DNA of 64,000 nucleotides from Afifellaceae bacterium (GCA_028284625.1 JANQRH010000016.1:186001-250000); one strand, 5' to 3'; shown: positions 6,996 to 18,701, numbered from the stretch's first letter. Translations and numbers: made by a program. The notes: a model not told the origin generated them from the sequence alone.

Positions 6996-8153
6996 ATGGG
7001 TTTTCGCTGCGGCATTGTCGGCCTGCCGAATGTCGGCAAGTCCACGCTCTTCAATGCGCTGACGCGCACCGCGGCCGCGCAGGCCGCGAACTATCCGTTC
7101 TGCACGATTGAGCCCAATACCGGTGAGGTGGCGGTGCCGGATGAACGGCTCGCGAAGCTCGCGGCGATCGCCAAGCCGGCGTCGGTGGTGCCGACGCGCC
7201 TCACCTTCGTCGACATTGCCGGGCTGGTGCGTGGCGCCTCCAAGGGCGAAGGCCTGGGCAACCAGTTCCTCGCCAATATTCGTGAGGTGGATGCAATCGC
7301 CCACGTTCTGCGCTGCTTCGACGATCCCGACGTGACGCATGTGGAGGGCGTGGTCGATCCGGTCGCCGACATTGAGACGATCGAGACGGAGCTGATGCTT
7401 GCCGATCTGCAAAGCTTGGAGCGGCGCATCGAACCGCTCCGCAAGAAAGCGACCGGCAAGGACAAGGAAGCGATGGCACAGCTTCCAATCATGGAGATTG
7501 CGCTCGACTTTCTGCGCGAGGGGAAGCCGGCGCGGCTTGCGTGGATCGCCGACAACGACAAGCCGGCCTTCAAGGCGCTCAATCTCCTGACCTCAAAGCG
7601 CATGCTTTATGTGTGCAATGTCGACGAAGCATCGGCCGCCACCGGCAATGCCTATTCCGAGAAGGTCGAGGCGATGGTGGCGAAGCAGGCGAAGGATCAC
7701 GGTCCGCCGCCGGAGCACGCCACCGGCAAGGCCGGAGCCTGGCCGAAGCCACCCGGCGTCGTGGTCATATCCGCGGCGATTGAGGCGGAGATCGCACAGC
7801 TTCCTGAAGCCGAGCAGCGCGAATATCTCAATGCGATGGGTCTTGCCGAGCCTGGCCTCGACCGCCTGATCCGCGCCGGCTACGACCTACTCGACCTCGT
7901 CACGTTCTTCACCGTGGGCCCAAAAGAGGCGCATGCCTGGACCGTGACGCGCGGCACCCACGCACCGCAAGCGGCGGGCGCGATCCACACCGACTTTGAG
8001 CGCGGCTTCATTCGCGCGCAGACAATCGCCTACGACGACTTTGTCGGTTATGGGGGCGAGGTCGGCGCGCGCGACGTCGGAAAAGCGCGCGACGAGGGCA
8101 AGGATTATGTGGTGAAGGATGGCGACGTGATGCTCTTCAAGTTCAACGTGTGA
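6996..8153 (+). CDS. ychF: Obg-family ATPase YchF (redox-responsive)
   Basis: A 385-residue cytoplasmic P-loop NTPase. P-loop GLPNVGKS at 9-16, the switch region DIAGLVRGASKGEGLGNQFL, and a G4 motif that reads NVDE in place of NKxD, which in this family shifts specificity to ATP. The C-terminal TGS domain holds GTHAPQAAGAIHTDFERGF and the terminal KDGDVMLFKFNV. The protein is about 20 residues longer than the usual 363-367 because of a Pro/Gly-rich insertion near residues 231-252. It binds ribosomes and negatively affects oxidative stress defence in E. coli. Follows the TA pair by 22 bases. Confidence 0.96.
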   Translation: MGFRCGIVGLPNVGKSTLFNALTRTAAAQAANYPFCTIEPNTGEVAVPDERLAKLAAIAKPASVVPTRLTFVDIAGLVRGASKGEGLGNQFLANIREVDAIAHVLRCFDDPDVTHVEGVVDPVADIETIETELMLADLQSLERRIEPLRKKATGKDKEAMAQLPIMEIALDFLREGKPARLAWIADNDKPAFKALNLLTSKRMLYVCNVDEASAATGNAYSEKVEAMVAKQAKDHGPPPEHATGKAGAWPKPPGVVVISAAIEAEIAQLPEAEQREYLNAMGLAEPGLDRLIRAGYDLLDLVTFFTVGPKEAHAWTVTRGTHAPQAAGAIHTDFERGFIRAQTIAYDDFVGYGGEVGARDVGKARDEGKDYVVKDGDVMLFKFNV

Positions 8154-8220
8154 CGTTGGCTTGCCAAAGCCGGCATCGGCATGCCTATTCCTCGGTCACC
8201 TCACCAAATCCTGCACATCC

Positions 8221-8661
8221 ATGCGTTACTTCGAAGACTTTGAACCCGGTCAGGAGCTGCCGTTCGGACCGCACAAGGTGACGCGGGAGGAGATCGTCGC
8301 GTTCGCGGCGGAGTTCGACCCGCAGCCCATGCATCTCGACGAAGCAGCGGCGGCCGACACGCTGCTTGGCGGGCTGGCGGCGTCGGGATGGCATACCTGC
8401 GCGATGTTCATGCGCATGATGTATGACGGCTGGATCGCCGATAGCGCCTGCATCGGCTCGCCCGGCGTCGACAGCCTGAAATGGCTGCAGCCGGTCAGGC
8501 CAGGCGACGTCCTTTCCGGCCGCTCGATCGTGGTGGAGAGCCGCGCCTCCAGGAGCCGCCCCGACAGGGGCTTTGTGATGTTCCGTCACGAAGTGGCCAA
8601 TGCGCGCGGCGAGCCTGTCATGGTCACGATGAACCCGATCATGTTTGGGCGGCGGCCATGA
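8221..8661 (+). CDS. MaoC-like hot-dog-fold dehydratase, copy 1
   Basis: A 146-residue protein with the MaoC/(R)-hydratase hot-dog fold. The hydratase motif FDPQPMHLD carries D33 and H38, the catalytic pair of (R)-specific enoyl-CoA hydratases. The rest shows GLAASGWHTCAMFMRMM and a beta-strand pattern with LKWLQPVRPGDVL. Substrate is unknown; such proteins act on acyl-CoA or related thioesters. The ATG at 8221 begins the family N-terminus MRYFEDFEPG. The stop overlaps the start of the second copy (ATGA), so both are made together, perhaps as a heterodimer. Confidence 0.9.
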   Translation: MRYFEDFEPGQELPFGPHKVTREEIVAFAAEFDPQPMHLDEAAAADTLLGGLAASGWHTCAMFMRMMYDGWIADSACIGSPGVDSLKWLQPVRPGDVLSGRSIVVESRASRSRPDRGFVMFRHEVANARGEPVMVTMNPIMFGRRP

Positions 8662-9158
8662 GGTTCTTTGAGGATATCCCCGTCGGCGCACGCGCCGAGA
8701 CCGGCGCGCATACGTTCAGCGCAGCGGAGATCAAGCGCTTCGCCACCGCCTTCGACCCGCAGGCCTTCCACACCGACGAGGCGGCGGCGGCGAAGAGCCA
8801 TTTCGGCGGATTGTGCGCGTCGGGCTGGCACACGCTCTCGGTCTGGATGCGGCTCAACGTGCACAGCATCGGCGAAGAGGTGAGAAAGCTGCGAGCCGCC
8901 GGCGCTCCCGTCGCCAAGATCGGCCCCTCCCCCGGCTTTGAGGATCTGAAATGGCTGAAGCCGGTCTATGCCGGCGACACCATATCTTTTGAAACGACGG
9001 TCCTCGACAAGCGAGCGAGCCGCTCACGGCCCGGCTGGGGGCTCGTCACCATGCGCAATGTCGGCCACAACCAATCCGGCGACGAGGTCATCCGCTTCAC
9101 AGCGGCCGTCTTCGTTGAGCGGCGGGAAAAAAGTGCTGCCGGCGGCTCGGCCCCATAG
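8658..9158 (+). CDS. MaoC-like hot-dog-fold dehydratase, copy 2
   Basis: A 166-residue paralogue of the preceding gene, beginning MRFFEDIPVG and with the same D33/H38 in FDPQAFHTD, then GLCASGWHTLSVWMRL and LKWLKPVYAGDTI. It carries an extra stretch of roughly 15 residues in the middle (around LRAAGAPVAKIGPSPGF) compared with copy 1. Coupled to copy 1 by a 4-base overlap. Tandem MaoC pairs after ychF are common in Rhizobiales; function is not established. A third, unrelated gene does not follow on this strand. Confidence 0.9.
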   Translation: MRFFEDIPVGARAETGAHTFSAAEIKRFATAFDPQAFHTDEAAAAKSHFGGLCASGWHTLSVWMRLNVHSIGEEVRKLRAAGAPVAKIGPSPGFEDLKWLKPVYAGDTISFETTVLDKRASRSRPGWGLVTMRNVGHNQSGDEVIRFTAAVFVERREKSAAGGSAP

Positions 9159-9180
9159 ATTTCGGGTCGCCGTTTTGTCC

Positions 9181-9282
9181 GTCGTCATTGCCGGGCTTGA
9201 CCCGGCAATCCAATCGGCTCGCGCCTCGGTAAGCAGAAAGACTCAGGAATGGATGCCCGGATCAAGTCCGGGCATGACGACA
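9181..9282. repeat. Palindromic intergenic repeat (RPE-like)
   Basis: The stretch between the MaoC pair and apt, which converge, is a mosaic of nested palindromes: outer arms GTCGTCAT at 9181-9188 and ATGACGAC at 9274-9281, a left hairpin GCCGGGCTTGACCCGGC at 9190-9206 and a right hairpin TGCCCGGATCAAGTCCGGGCA at 9254-9274. The text (CATTGCCGGGCTTGACCCGG and GGATGCCCGG) is that of the palindromic repeats scattered through many alphaproteobacterial genomes. It may also act as a bidirectional terminator for the two converging genes. Confidence 0.8.
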
Positions 9283-9295
9283 GGGGTAGCGTGCC

Positions 9296-9838
9296 TTAGT
9301 GGCCGGCGAACTCCACCAGCGTGCGCACCGGCACGCCGAGGTCCTCGATCTTCTTAGCGCCGCCGAGTTCGGGCAGATCGATGACGAACACCGCCGCCAC
9401 GACTTCCGCGCCGATTTCCTTCATCAGCTTCACCGCCGCTTCGGCCGTGCCTCCCGTGGCGATCAGATCGTCGACCAGTATTGCCTTTTCGCCCGGGCTG
9501 ATGCCGTCGCGATGCATCTCCATCTCGTCGAGGCCGTATTCCAACGAATAGGCGACGCGCACGGTCTCGTGGGGCAGCTTGCCGCGTTTGCGGATCGGAA
9601 CGAATCCGGCGGATAGCTGATGCGCCACGGCGCCCCCGATGATGAAGCCGCGCGCCTCGATGCCTGCGACCTTGTCGATCTTGGAGCCGGCCCAGGGATG
9701 CACCAATTCATCGACGGCGCGGCGGAACGCGCTCGGATTGCCAAGCAGCGTGGTGATGTCGCGGAACTGGATTCCGTCCTTCGGGTAGTCCTCGATGGTC
9801 CGAATCGCCGCTTCCAAATCATACGTAATCGACGCCAT
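9296..9838 (-). CDS. apt: Adenine phosphoribosyltransferase
   Basis: A 180-residue cytoplasmic enzyme that makes AMP from adenine and PRPP. It begins [20 protein letters not shown]; the adenine-site region [11 protein letters not shown] and the PRPP loop [13 protein letters not shown] are clear. The frame stays open 13 codons further upstream to an ATG at 9877, but the family N-terminus matches the ATG at 9838. It lies downstream of mtnP on the same strand, which releases adenine from methylthioadenosine, so the pair forms a salvage unit with prs supplying PRPP. Length is normal. Confidence 0.97.
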   Translation of the reverse strand: MASITYDLEAAIRTIEDYPKDGIQFRDITTLLGNPSAFRRAVDELVHPWAGSKIDKVAGIEARGFIIGGAVAHQLSAGFVPIRKRGKLPHETVRVAYSLEYGLDEMEMHRDGISPGEKAILVDDLIATGGTAEAAVKLMKEIGAEVVAAVFVIDLPELGGAKKIEDLGVPVRTLVEFAGH

Positions 9839-9954
9839 CGCCGGGTCCCCCTCCGCGTGTCTCAGACCGCTACCCAATTGTTCCTACAGGCTGAATAGGA
9901 GCGAGGAAAGCTTGGAGGCGCGAGGCGCTTGAGATGCTCCCCTGAGAATACGCG

Positions 9955-10833
9955 CTAGCCTCCGGCGTTCAGCACGCGCCCGGCCACTGCGTCGAGCTTC
10001 CTGACAAGCGCTGGGTCGCGGCTCTCCGGAGCCGTCATGATGGCGTGTTCCAAGGCGCGATCGGAGCCGATCGGGCAAGCCTGATGCTCCGGCGGGAAGT
10101 CCTGGACAATGCGCAGCAGGAGCCGCTGCACGCGCTCGCGATTGTCGTGCATGACACGCAGCACTTCCTGCACGTCGACGCTTTCGTGCTCGTGGTGCCA
10201 GCAATCGTAGTCCGTCACCATAGCGATGGTGGCGTAGGATATCTCCGCCTCGCGTGCCAGCTTCGCCTCCGGCATGTTGGTCATGCCGATCACGTCGCAG
10301 CCCCAGGAGCGATAAAGCCGGCTTTCCGCCAGCGTGGAGAATTGCGGACCCTCCATGACGATGTAGGTGCCGCCGCGCTGGCAATTGGTGCCCTCCTCCT
10401 CGCAGGCGCGCACGATGCGCTCCGCAAGCAACGGGCTGATGGGATCGGCCATGGAGACATGTGCCGTGACGCCGTCGCCGAAGAAGCTCTTCTCGCGGGC
10501 GAATGTGCGGTCGATGAACTGGTCGACAATGACGAACCGACCGGGCTCGAAATCCTCGCGCAGCGACCCGACGGCGGAAACGGAGATGATGTCGGTGACG
10601 CCGGCGCGCTTCATGGCGTCGATGTTAGCGCGGTAGTTGATGTGGCTCGGCGAGAACCGGTGGCCGCGCCCGTGTCGTGGCAAGAAGCGCAGCGGCAATC
10701 CGTTGAGCTCTGCGAACAGGATGTTGTCGGACGGCTCGCCCCACGGGCCTTCGACACGCTGCCACTCGGCTTTCTCCAGCCCAGGCAGGTCGTAGAGTCC
10801 CGAGCCGCCTATGATGCCTAGCACAGCGCGCAT
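9955..10833 (-). CDS. mtnP: S-methyl-5'-thioadenosine phosphorylase
   Basis: A 292-residue member of the PNP/MTAP family that splits methylthioadenosine into adenine and methylthioribose 1-phosphate. The N-terminal IIGGSGLYDLPGL, the phosphate-binding RHGRGHRFSPSHINYRAN, the mid-protein EGPQFSTLAESRLYRSWG and GMTNMPEAKLAREAEI are all family signatures. It sits upstream of apt with a 116-base gap and downstream of petC, an arrangement found in other Rhizobiales. Methylthioadenosine comes from polyamine and homoserine-lactone synthesis. Length and motifs are normal. Confidence 0.96.
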   Translation of the reverse strand: MRAVLGIIGGSGLYDLPGLEKAEWQRVEGPWGEPSDNILFAELNGLPLRFLPRHGRGHRFSPSHINYRANIDAMKRAGVTDIISVSAVGSLREDFEPGRFVIVDQFIDRTFAREKSFFGDGVTAHVSMADPISPLLAERIVRACEEEGTNCQRGGTYIVMEGPQFSTLAESRLYRSWGCDVIGMTNMPEAKLAREAEISYATIAMVTDYDCWHHEHESVDVQEVLRVMHDNRERVQRLLLRIVQDFPPEHQACPIGSDRALEHAIMTAPESRDPALVRKLDAVAGRVLNAGG

Positions 10834-11166
10834 TGCGCACCTCCAAACAGCCCGTCGATGCTAACGGTCCGGTAAATCAGTGCCAAGCAACCGTCGGGCT
10901 GCATGGTGCTTGGCGGTGACAAAGCGATCATCTCCTCGTCCTTACGGTATCCGCGGCCGCGCTTGAGATGCCGGCTAACTATCCGTGATCAAACGAAATA
11001 GCGCCGTTGGAAGATGCACGCGACGAGCGTCTCCCGTCGGTCATTCCCTCCGAAATGCTGGCCGGCAAGGTAGTGGTCAGGTCAGAGCGGGTTGTGGCAT
11101 TGCTCCCAAAGGTTGCGCCAAAGGCCGTCCGTCGCCGGCGGCCTCATACCCCCAGTCAGGCCCTCC
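10834..11166. other. 333-base gap between petC and mtnP
   Basis: No convincing gene is seen on either strand; the short open frames here lack family similarity and good ribosome-binding sites. It must hold the mtnP promoter on the minus strand and the end of the petABC transcript, but no clear hairpin with T-run and no repeated operator was recognised. Confidence 0.5.
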
Positions 11167-12015
11167 CTAGTGGGCCTCTGCCCAGACCTTTTTCTTGGTG
11201 TAGTAGACGAGCCCGGCGAGCACGATGAGGAAGATCATCACGGCCAGCCCAAGCGATTTGCGGTCCGTCATATGCGGCTCCGCAGTCCACATCAAAAACG
11301 CGGTGACGTCCTTGGCGTATTGATCGACCGTCTCCGGCACATCGTTGTTGGGGTTGTCGTCGGCGTTTTGCGCGTAAGCGATCGCCTCTTCGAACAAGGG
11401 CGGCGGCATGGCGAGCGCTGTGCCGGACACGAAATACGGATTGTAGTAATTGCCGTCCGGCACTTCGACGTCGTCCGGCGGATCCTGATAGCCGGTCAGA
11501 AGCGAATAGAGATAGTCCGGCCCGGTCTCCTGATATTGCGTGAAGATATCGAAGATGAAGGTCGGGAAGCCGCGCTCAACAGTCCGCGCCTTGGTGATCA
11601 CTGACAGGTCGGGCGGGTTGGCGTCGGGATAGGGCGGCGCGTCGGGGAAGACGTCGGAGGCGCGGCCGGGGCGCTCACCCTCGGGCGCGTCAGGGTCCTC
11701 GATTATGTATTCGCTCGCCAACGCGCGCACCGCATCGGCAGAAAGGTGCGGCCCGGATTCCGACGCCAGCGTGCGAAACGCCACATATCCCAGCGAATGG
11801 CAGGCGGCGCAGGCTTCGCGATAGACCTGCAGACCGCGCTGCAATTGCTGCGGATCGAACGTGCCGAACGGCCCGGCAAACGACCAGGACACATGGCGCG
11901 GCTTGTTCTTCGGATAGTGCGGCGTGCCGGATTCGTCGTCGGCCGCGTAAGACAGCGACGCGAGCGGCAGCACTAGGAGGATGGCGGCGAGGAGGCGGAT
12001 GAGCGCGTTGTGCAT
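11167..12015 (-). CDS. petC: Cytochrome c1 of the bc1 complex
   Basis: A 282-residue periplasmic, membrane-anchored c-type cytochrome. A signal peptide (about 1-24, ending SLSYAA) precedes the haem-binding CAACH at 69-73; the axial Met is probably in GTALAMPPPL, and a single C-terminal membrane segment LGLAVMIFLIVLAGLVYY is followed by a positive tail. It passes electrons from the Rieske protein to cytochrome c. Third gene of the petABC unit, 11 bases after petB. Acidic, Pro/Asp-rich loops in the middle are usual for the alphaproteobacterial form. Confidence 0.96.
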   Translation of the reverse strand: MHNALIRLLAAILLVLPLASLSYAADDESGTPHYPKNKPRHVSWSFAGPFGTFDPQQLQRGLQVYREACAACHSLGYVAFRTLASESGPHLSADAVRALASEYIIEDPDAPEGERPGRASDVFPDAPPYPDANPPDLSVITKARTVERGFPTFIFDIFTQYQETGPDYLYSLLTGYQDPPDDVEVPDGNYYNPYFVSGTALAMPPPLFEEAIAYAQNADDNPNNDVPETVDQYAKDVTAFLMWTAEPHMTDRKSLGLAVMIFLIVLAGLVYYTKKKVWAEAH

Positions 12016-12026
12016 GACCTGTCTCC

Positions 12027-13316
12027 TCAGCCCCGCGTCTCGGGCGCGGCCACACCGCCGGCCGCGGCCGGCGCACCGCTCGGCTGATCCGCCGGCCCCA
12101 GCACCGAATCGGCAATCGAGGCGGGGCGTGGGCGCGGATTCTCAAACAAGCCAAGCAGCGGCAGGATGAGGAAGAAGTGGGCGAAGTAGTAGATCGTCAG
12201 GATGCGCGCGGCGACCACGTAGCCGCCTTCCGCCGGCTTGGCGCCGAGATAGCCAAGACCGATGCAGACCACCACGAAGATCCAGAAGAACTGGCGGTAG
12301 AGCGGCCGGTAGTTCGCCGAGCGAACCCGTGATGTGTCGAGCCACGGCAGAATGAAGAGCACGGCGATGGAGCCGAACATCAGGACCACGCCGAACAGCT
12401 TGCTCGGGACGGCGCGCAAGATCGCGTAGAAGGGCAGCAGATACCATTCCGGCACGATGTGGGCGGGCGTCACCAGCGGATCGGCCTTCTGATAGTTGTC
12501 CGCATGGCCGAGATAGTTCGGCAGATAGAAGACGAACCAGGCGAAGAGGATCAGGAACAGCGTCATCGCGAACGCGTCCTTGATCGTGGCGTGCGGCGTG
12601 AACGGCACGACGTCCTGCTTCGACTTCACTTCAATCCCGGTAGGATTGGTCTGGCCGGTCACGTGCAGCGCCCAGACGTGCAGCGCCACCACGCCGGCGA
12701 TCATGAACGGCAGCAGGTAGTGCAGCGAGTAGAAGCGGTTGAGCGTCGGCTGGCCGACAGCAAAGCCGCCCCAGAGCCATGTCACCACACTCTCGCCGAC
12801 CAGCGGGATGGCGGAGAAGAGGTTGGTGATCACCGTGGCGCCCCAGAAGCTCATCTGGCCCCACGGCAGCACGTAACCCATGAACGCGGTCGCCATCATG
12901 AGCAGGAAGATGACGACGCCGAGGATCCAGAGAATCTCACGCGGCGCCTTGTAGGAGCCGAAATAGAGCCCACGGAAAATGTGGATGTAGACGGCGAGGA
13001 AGAACATCGACGCGCCGTTGGAATGGATATAGCGCAGCAGCCATCCGTAATTGACGTTGCGCATGATGTGCTCGATGGAATCGAAGGCGAAATCCTCATG
13101 CGGCACATAGTGCATTGCGAGCACGACGCCGGTGACGATCTGCACGACCAGCATGATGCTCAAGATGCCGCCGAACGTGTAAAAGTAGTTGAGGTTGCGC
13201 GGCACCGGATAGGCGACGAAGCTGTCATACATCAGCCGCGTCAGCGGCAGGCGGTCATCGAACCACCGTCCGACCGCCGTCTTCGGCTCGTAGCGTGGGA
13301 AATAGTCGTGCTGCAT
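12027..13316 (-). CDS. petB: Cytochrome b of the bc1 complex
   Basis: A 429-residue inner-membrane protein with eight or so hydrophobic helices, the full-length mitochondrial-type cytochrome b. Recognisable parts are [21 protein letters not shown], the haem-ligand helix [40 protein letters not shown], and the Qo-site [16 protein letters not shown] (PEWY). It oxidises ubiquinol at the Qo site and reduces quinone at Qi through two b haems. Lies between petA (17 bases upstream) and petC. The last 35 residues are a Pro/Ala-rich tail typical of the group. Confidence 0.98.
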   Translation of the reverse strand: MQHDYFPRYEPKTAVGRWFDDRLPLTRLMYDSFVAYPVPRNLNYFYTFGGILSIMLVVQIVTGVVLAMHYVPHEDFAFDSIEHIMRNVNYGWLLRYIHSNGASMFFLAVYIHIFRGLYFGSYKAPREILWILGVVIFLLMMATAFMGYVLPWGQMSFWGATVITNLFSAIPLVGESVVTWLWGGFAVGQPTLNRFYSLHYLLPFMIAGVVALHVWALHVTGQTNPTGIEVKSKQDVVPFTPHATIKDAFAMTLFLILFAWFVFYLPNYLGHADNYQKADPLVTPAHIVPEWYLLPFYAILRAVPSKLFGVVLMFGSIAVLFILPWLDTSRVRSANYRPLYRQFFWIFVVVCIGLGYLGAKPAEGGYVVAARILTIYYFAHFFLILPLLGLFENPRPRPASIADSVLGPADQPSGAPAAAGGVAAPETRG

Positions 13317-13333
13317 TTGCGGGCTCTCGATCC

Positions 13334-13936
13334 TCAGCCGATGCGGACAAGCGTTTCGTCGAGGAACTCAAACGGCGGGATTGCCATGTTCTCCGGCGCC
13401 GGCCCGATGCGAATACGCCCGGCCGTGTCGTAATGCGATCCGTGGCAGGGGCAGAACCACCCGCCAAACTCGCCCGCCTCGTCGAGCGGAATGCAGCCGA
13501 GATGCGTGCACACCTTCAGCATGATCAGCCATTGCTCGCGGCCGGGCACGGAGCGGTTCTCGTCGTTGGCCGGTGCGGTGGCATCGAGATTGTCGTTGCG
13601 GGCCAGCGGATCGGCGAGATCGTCAACCGGCGTGGCGCGCGCCTCCTCCATCTCCGCGGCGGAGCGGTAGCGGATCGACACCGGCTTTCCCTGCCACATC
13701 ACGGTGATCGCCTGGCCCTCCTCGATGGAGGAGATGTCGACCTCAATGGAGCTCAGCGCCAGGGCGGAGGCGTCCGGGTTCATCTGGTGAATAAACGGCC
13801 AGACGGCAGCTGCGGTGCCGACGGCGGCGAAGGCGCCGGTGGCAATCAGCAGGAAGTCGCGTCGCGTGGCTTCTGTCTCAGCGTCCGGGGCGTCGGCCCC
13901 AAGGTCCGCTGTCGTGGTTCGTGTCATTTCGGCCAA
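13334..13936 (-). CDS. petA: Rieske iron-sulfur protein of the bc1 complex
   Basis: A 200-residue protein with a twin-arginine signal anchor ([13 protein letters not shown], about 24-36) that keeps it in the membrane with its cluster domain in the periplasm. The 2Fe-2S ligands are C143 and H145 in CTHLGC and C162 and H165 in CPCHGSHY; C148 and C164 form the usual disulfide. First gene of petABC, transcribed on the minus strand. The bc1 complex is the respiratory quinol:cytochrome c oxidoreductase. All key residues are present and the length is normal for Alphaproteobacteria. Confidence 0.97.
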   Translation of the reverse strand: MAEMTRTTTADLGADAPDAETEATRRDFLLIATGAFAAVGTAAAVWPFIHQMNPDASALALSSIEVDISSIEEGQAITVMWQGKPVSIRYRSAAEMEEARATPVDDLADPLARNDNLDATAPANDENRSVPGREQWLIMLKVCTHLGCIPLDEAGEFGGWFCPCHGSHYDTAGRIRIGPAPENMAIPPFEFLDETLVRIG

Positions 13937-14178
13937 TTGCTGCCCCTGGTTGGAACGGCATGCTGCGCAAGACAGCCGAAGCCCCGAGCGCGGAACGCAT
14001 GATCATCCCGTGGGCGACTTCGTCGCCCGCCTTTTGTCACCGTCGCGTCAGAGTGTCTAGCCGAGCGGCCGGGCCACGGCAACTTGTCGCAAGGCCCGTG
14101 TTTCCCTGATTTTAAGCCTTTTGGCACCGCCCGGATCGATGCGCGACAACGACGACCTCCGATGCCGGGCCTGGCCGG

Positions 14179-16119
<1,941 letters not shown>

Positions 16120-16237
16120 TCTAACGATTGGTCAGGCCTTTTTCGAGGCTGGCGTCCTTCACAAATGACAGGCGTTGCCACCCACGCCGCCCGCAACGCC
16201 CTTTGCTGCCATTCGGCGATCCGCTATTGGCCAAGGG

Positions 16238-17185
16238 ATGAGCGCGCAATCCGGTTCACAGCCCGACGATTCGACAGCCACCAGCGACGTCCTTGAGGCA
16301 CGCAAGGCGGCCGCGCAGAGCTGGTTTGAGACGCTCCGCAACGACATCTGCGCGGCCTTTGAGGCGCTGGAGGATGATCTCCCGGCAGCGGCGCCTTTGG
16401 CCGATCAGCCACCCGGCCGCTTCGTGCGCAAGCCGTGGCAGCGCAAAGACCATACCGGCGCGCCGGGCGGCGGCGGCACGATGGCGCTGATGCATGGTCG
16501 CGTCTTCGAAAAAGTGGGCGTGCATGTCTCAGCCGTACACGGCGAGTTCGCTCCGGAGTTCCGGTCGCAGATACCCGGTGCGGCGGACGATCCGCGCTTC
16601 TGGGCCTCCGGCGTCTCGTTGATCGCGCACTTGCAGAACCCCAACGTGCCGGCCGTTCACATGAACACACGGATGGTGGTGACGACCAAGACCTGGTTCG
16701 GAGGCGGCGCCGATCTGACGCCGGTGCTCGATCGCCGGCGCACGCAGACCGATCCCGACAGCGTCGCCTTCCACGCGGCGATGAAGGCCGCCTGCGACGC
16801 ACATCCGCATGTCGACTACGCGCGTTACAAGGCGTGGTGCGACGAGTATTTTTGGCTCAAGCATCGCGGCGAGCCGCGCGGCATCGGCGGCATCTTCTTC
16901 GACAATCTGGAAGCCGGGACGCCGCCGGACGCCGGAGATTGGGATACGAACTTCGCCTTCACGCAGGATGTGGGGCGCGCCTTTCGTGACATCTATCCTG
17001 AGCTGGTGCGCCGCAACTTCGCGGCGCCATGGAGCGAGGCCGACCGCGAAGAGCAGCTTGTGCGCCGGGGCCGCTATGTGGAGTTCAACCTCCTCTACGA
17101 TCGCGGCACGGTGTTCGGCCTGAGGACGGGCGGGAACGTGGAATCGATCCTCTCCTCCATGCCGCCGGTGGTAAAATGGCCCTGA
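16238..17185 (+). CDS. hemF: Oxygen-dependent coproporphyrinogen III oxidase
   Basis: A 315-residue cytoplasmic enzyme of haem synthesis that uses O2 to turn coproporphyrinogen III into protoporphyrinogen IX. Diagnostic stretches are [29 protein letters not shown], and [16 protein letters not shown], and the C-terminal [20 protein letters not shown]. The ATG at 16238 was preferred over one at 16175 because the family N-terminus is short. Its presence near petABC suits an aerobically respiring organism. No anaerobic hemN appears in the window. Confidence 0.97.
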   Translation: MSAQSGSQPDDSTATSDVLEARKAAAQSWFETLRNDICAAFEALEDDLPAAAPLADQPPGRFVRKPWQRKDHTGAPGGGGTMALMHGRVFEKVGVHVSAVHGEFAPEFRSQIPGAADDPRFWASGVSLIAHLQNPNVPAVHMNTRMVVTTKTWFGGGADLTPVLDRRRTQTDPDSVAFHAAMKAACDAHPHVDYARYKAWCDEYFWLKHRGEPRGIGGIFFDNLEAGTPPDAGDWDTNFAFTQDVGRAFRDIYPELVRRNFAAPWSEADREEQLVRRGRYVEFNLLYDRGTVFGLRTGGNVESILSSMPPVVKWP

Positions 17186-17284
17186 TTTCAGAGCTTTAGG
17201 GCCAACTTGTCCGAGCTTGATCTTTCTCAACGCCAAGTCGCGAGAGCAACGCTATCGTCCGTCTCCCGAACATTGGAGGGAGCC

Positions 17285-17473
17285 ATGAAACGCATCGAAT
17301 GCGGCGACCTGGTGCCGGGCTGCACCTTCAAGGCTCAAGCGGAGACCGAGGCGGACGTGCTTCACATGGAAACAGACCATGTGCGACACGCGCATAATCT
17401 GGAGGTCACACCGCAGTTCCTGGAGCGGGCCCGCACGCGCATCAAGGACGTGGAGACACAAGAGAAGAAGTGA
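17285..17473 (+). CDS. DUF1059 small protein
   Basis: A 62-residue protein with the DUF1059 pattern: MKRIECGDLVPGCTFKA at the N-terminus, then a Met/His-rich segment TEADVLHMETDHVRHAH, and an amphipathic C-terminal helix. The two cysteines (in CGDLVPGC) and the histidines could hold a metal, but no function is known for the family. A GGAGGG ribosome-binding site at 17275-17280 decides the ATG at 17285; an in-frame GTG-type extension upstream is unlikely. It stands alone after hemF and converges with the CCA-enzyme gene. Confidence 0.85.
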   Translation: MKRIECGDLVPGCTFKAQAETEADVLHMETDHVRHAHNLEVTPQFLERARTRIKDVETQEKK

Positions 17474-17483
17474 CCGGCCGCGG

Positions 17484-18701
17484 CTAAGCCCGGAGCAGCT
17501 CTTCTCTGCTGAGCGCAAAATCGCTATCGATCCAACGTTGCTCCAGCGCGCGAAGCCGCTCGCCCACCGCCGGCCCCGGCTGAAGCCCGGCGGCGATGAG
17601 GTCATCGCCGCTCACGGGGAAGATCGGCCGCTCCCAGCGTTCCGCGACACCGATGAGATGCCTGAGCCGGGACGCAGCGTCCACGTCGCCATTATCCGCC
17701 TCGCGGGCGAGCGCATGACGGAGGCGGTCCACCAAGCCGCTCTTGTCGGAGCCGTATAAAATCCGAGCGAGCGCCGTTTCCGTCATCGCCGGGTCCGGTT
17801 CAGGCGCGTCAGCCCAATCCGTGAGCCGTCGTTCCTCGGCCCTGGAGAGCCGCAGGCGCTCGGCGAGTTGCGTCAGGCGTTCGCGGCGCGGCGGCAGGAT
17901 CGCCTGCAATCGCAGCAAGGGATCGGGCGACCATTCTTCGGCTTTCTCGGCCGTGACAAGCCGATGGATGGCGTCGATGCCCCAGCATTCCGGCAGCACG
18001 GCCTTGAGAACCTCGCTGGTGCGCATCCACAACAGCGCGCGCGCCGGATCGGGGGATCGCAGGAGCTGCTTGAGCTCCGCCCAGACGCGCTCCGCCGACA
18101 AGACGGCGATGCCGGACTTGAGCTTGGCGCAGGCCTTGATGCCGTCTGCGTCGGGGCGGCCTCTCCCGTACCAAGCGAAGAACCGGAAGAATCGGAGGAT
18201 CCTTAGATAGTCCTCGCGGATGCGGCTCTCCGCATCGCCGATGAAACGCACGCGCCCGGCTTCCAAATCGGCCAGTCCGCCGACCGGATCGAACACGCGG
18301 CCGTTCGCGTCGCTATAGAGCGCGTTGATCGTCAAGTCGCGACGCGCTGCGTCGGCCTCCCAATCATCGGTGAAGGCAACGGTGGCGTGCCGTCCGTCGG
18401 TCTCGACGTCATGCCGCAACGTCGTCACCTCGAAGGGATGGCCGCCGGCAATGATTGTCACCGTGCCGTGCTCGATGCCGGTCGGCACGGTCTTGAAGCC
18501 CGCCGCCTCGCAGCGCGCGATGATTTCGGCCGGCGGAAAGATGGTGGCGAAATCGGCGTCGCCGCCGGGTCTGCCAAGAAGCGCGTCACGCACCGCGCCG
18601 CCGACAATACGGGTTGCGTCGTCCTCGCCGCCGAGTGCGTCGAAGACGGCTTGCACATTCGTGTCGCGCAGGAGCGGCCAGTCGGTCAGCGCCGGCCTCA
18701 T
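17484..18701 (-). CDS. CCA tRNA nucleotidyltransferase / poly(A) polymerase family
   Basis: A 405-residue class II nucleotidyltransferase. The head domain has GGAVRDALLG, the catalytic carboxylates in GGDADFAT, and RRDLTINALYSD; the RNA-binding part includes RIREDYLRILRFFRF. It adds or repairs the 3' CCA of tRNA, or adds poly(A). The tRNA-Ser gene in this window encodes its own CCA, so at least for that tRNA the enzyme would act in repair. Last gene of a three-gene operon; its ATG overlaps the Nudix stop (ATGA). The assignment between CCA addition and poly(A) addition is not settled by sequence alone. Confidence 0.92.
   Translation of the reverse strand: MRPALTDWPLLRDTNVQAVFDALGGEDDATRIVGGAVRDALLGRPGGDADFATIFPPAEIIARCEAAGFKTVPTGIEHGTVTIIAGGHPFEVTTLRHDVETDGRHATVAFTDDWEADAARRDLTINALYSDANGRVFDPVGGLADLEAGRVRFIGDAESRIREDYLRILRFFRFFAWYGRGRPDADGIKACAKLKSGIAVLSAERVWAELKQLLRSPDPARALLWMRTSEVLKAVLPECWGIDAIHRLVTAEKAEEWSPDPLLRLQAILPPRRERLTQLAERLRLSRAEERRLTDWADAPEPDPAMTETALARILYGSDKSGLVDRLRHALAREADNGDVDAASRLRHLIGVAERWERPIFPVSGDDLIAAGLQPGPAVGERLRALEQRWIDSDFALSREELLRA

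Noticed and set aside
12459-13433. A 324-codon frame on the plus strand opposite petB/petA
   Set aside because: The text is Arg/His/Glu-rich and repetitive, has no domain, and overlaps well-supported cytochrome genes.
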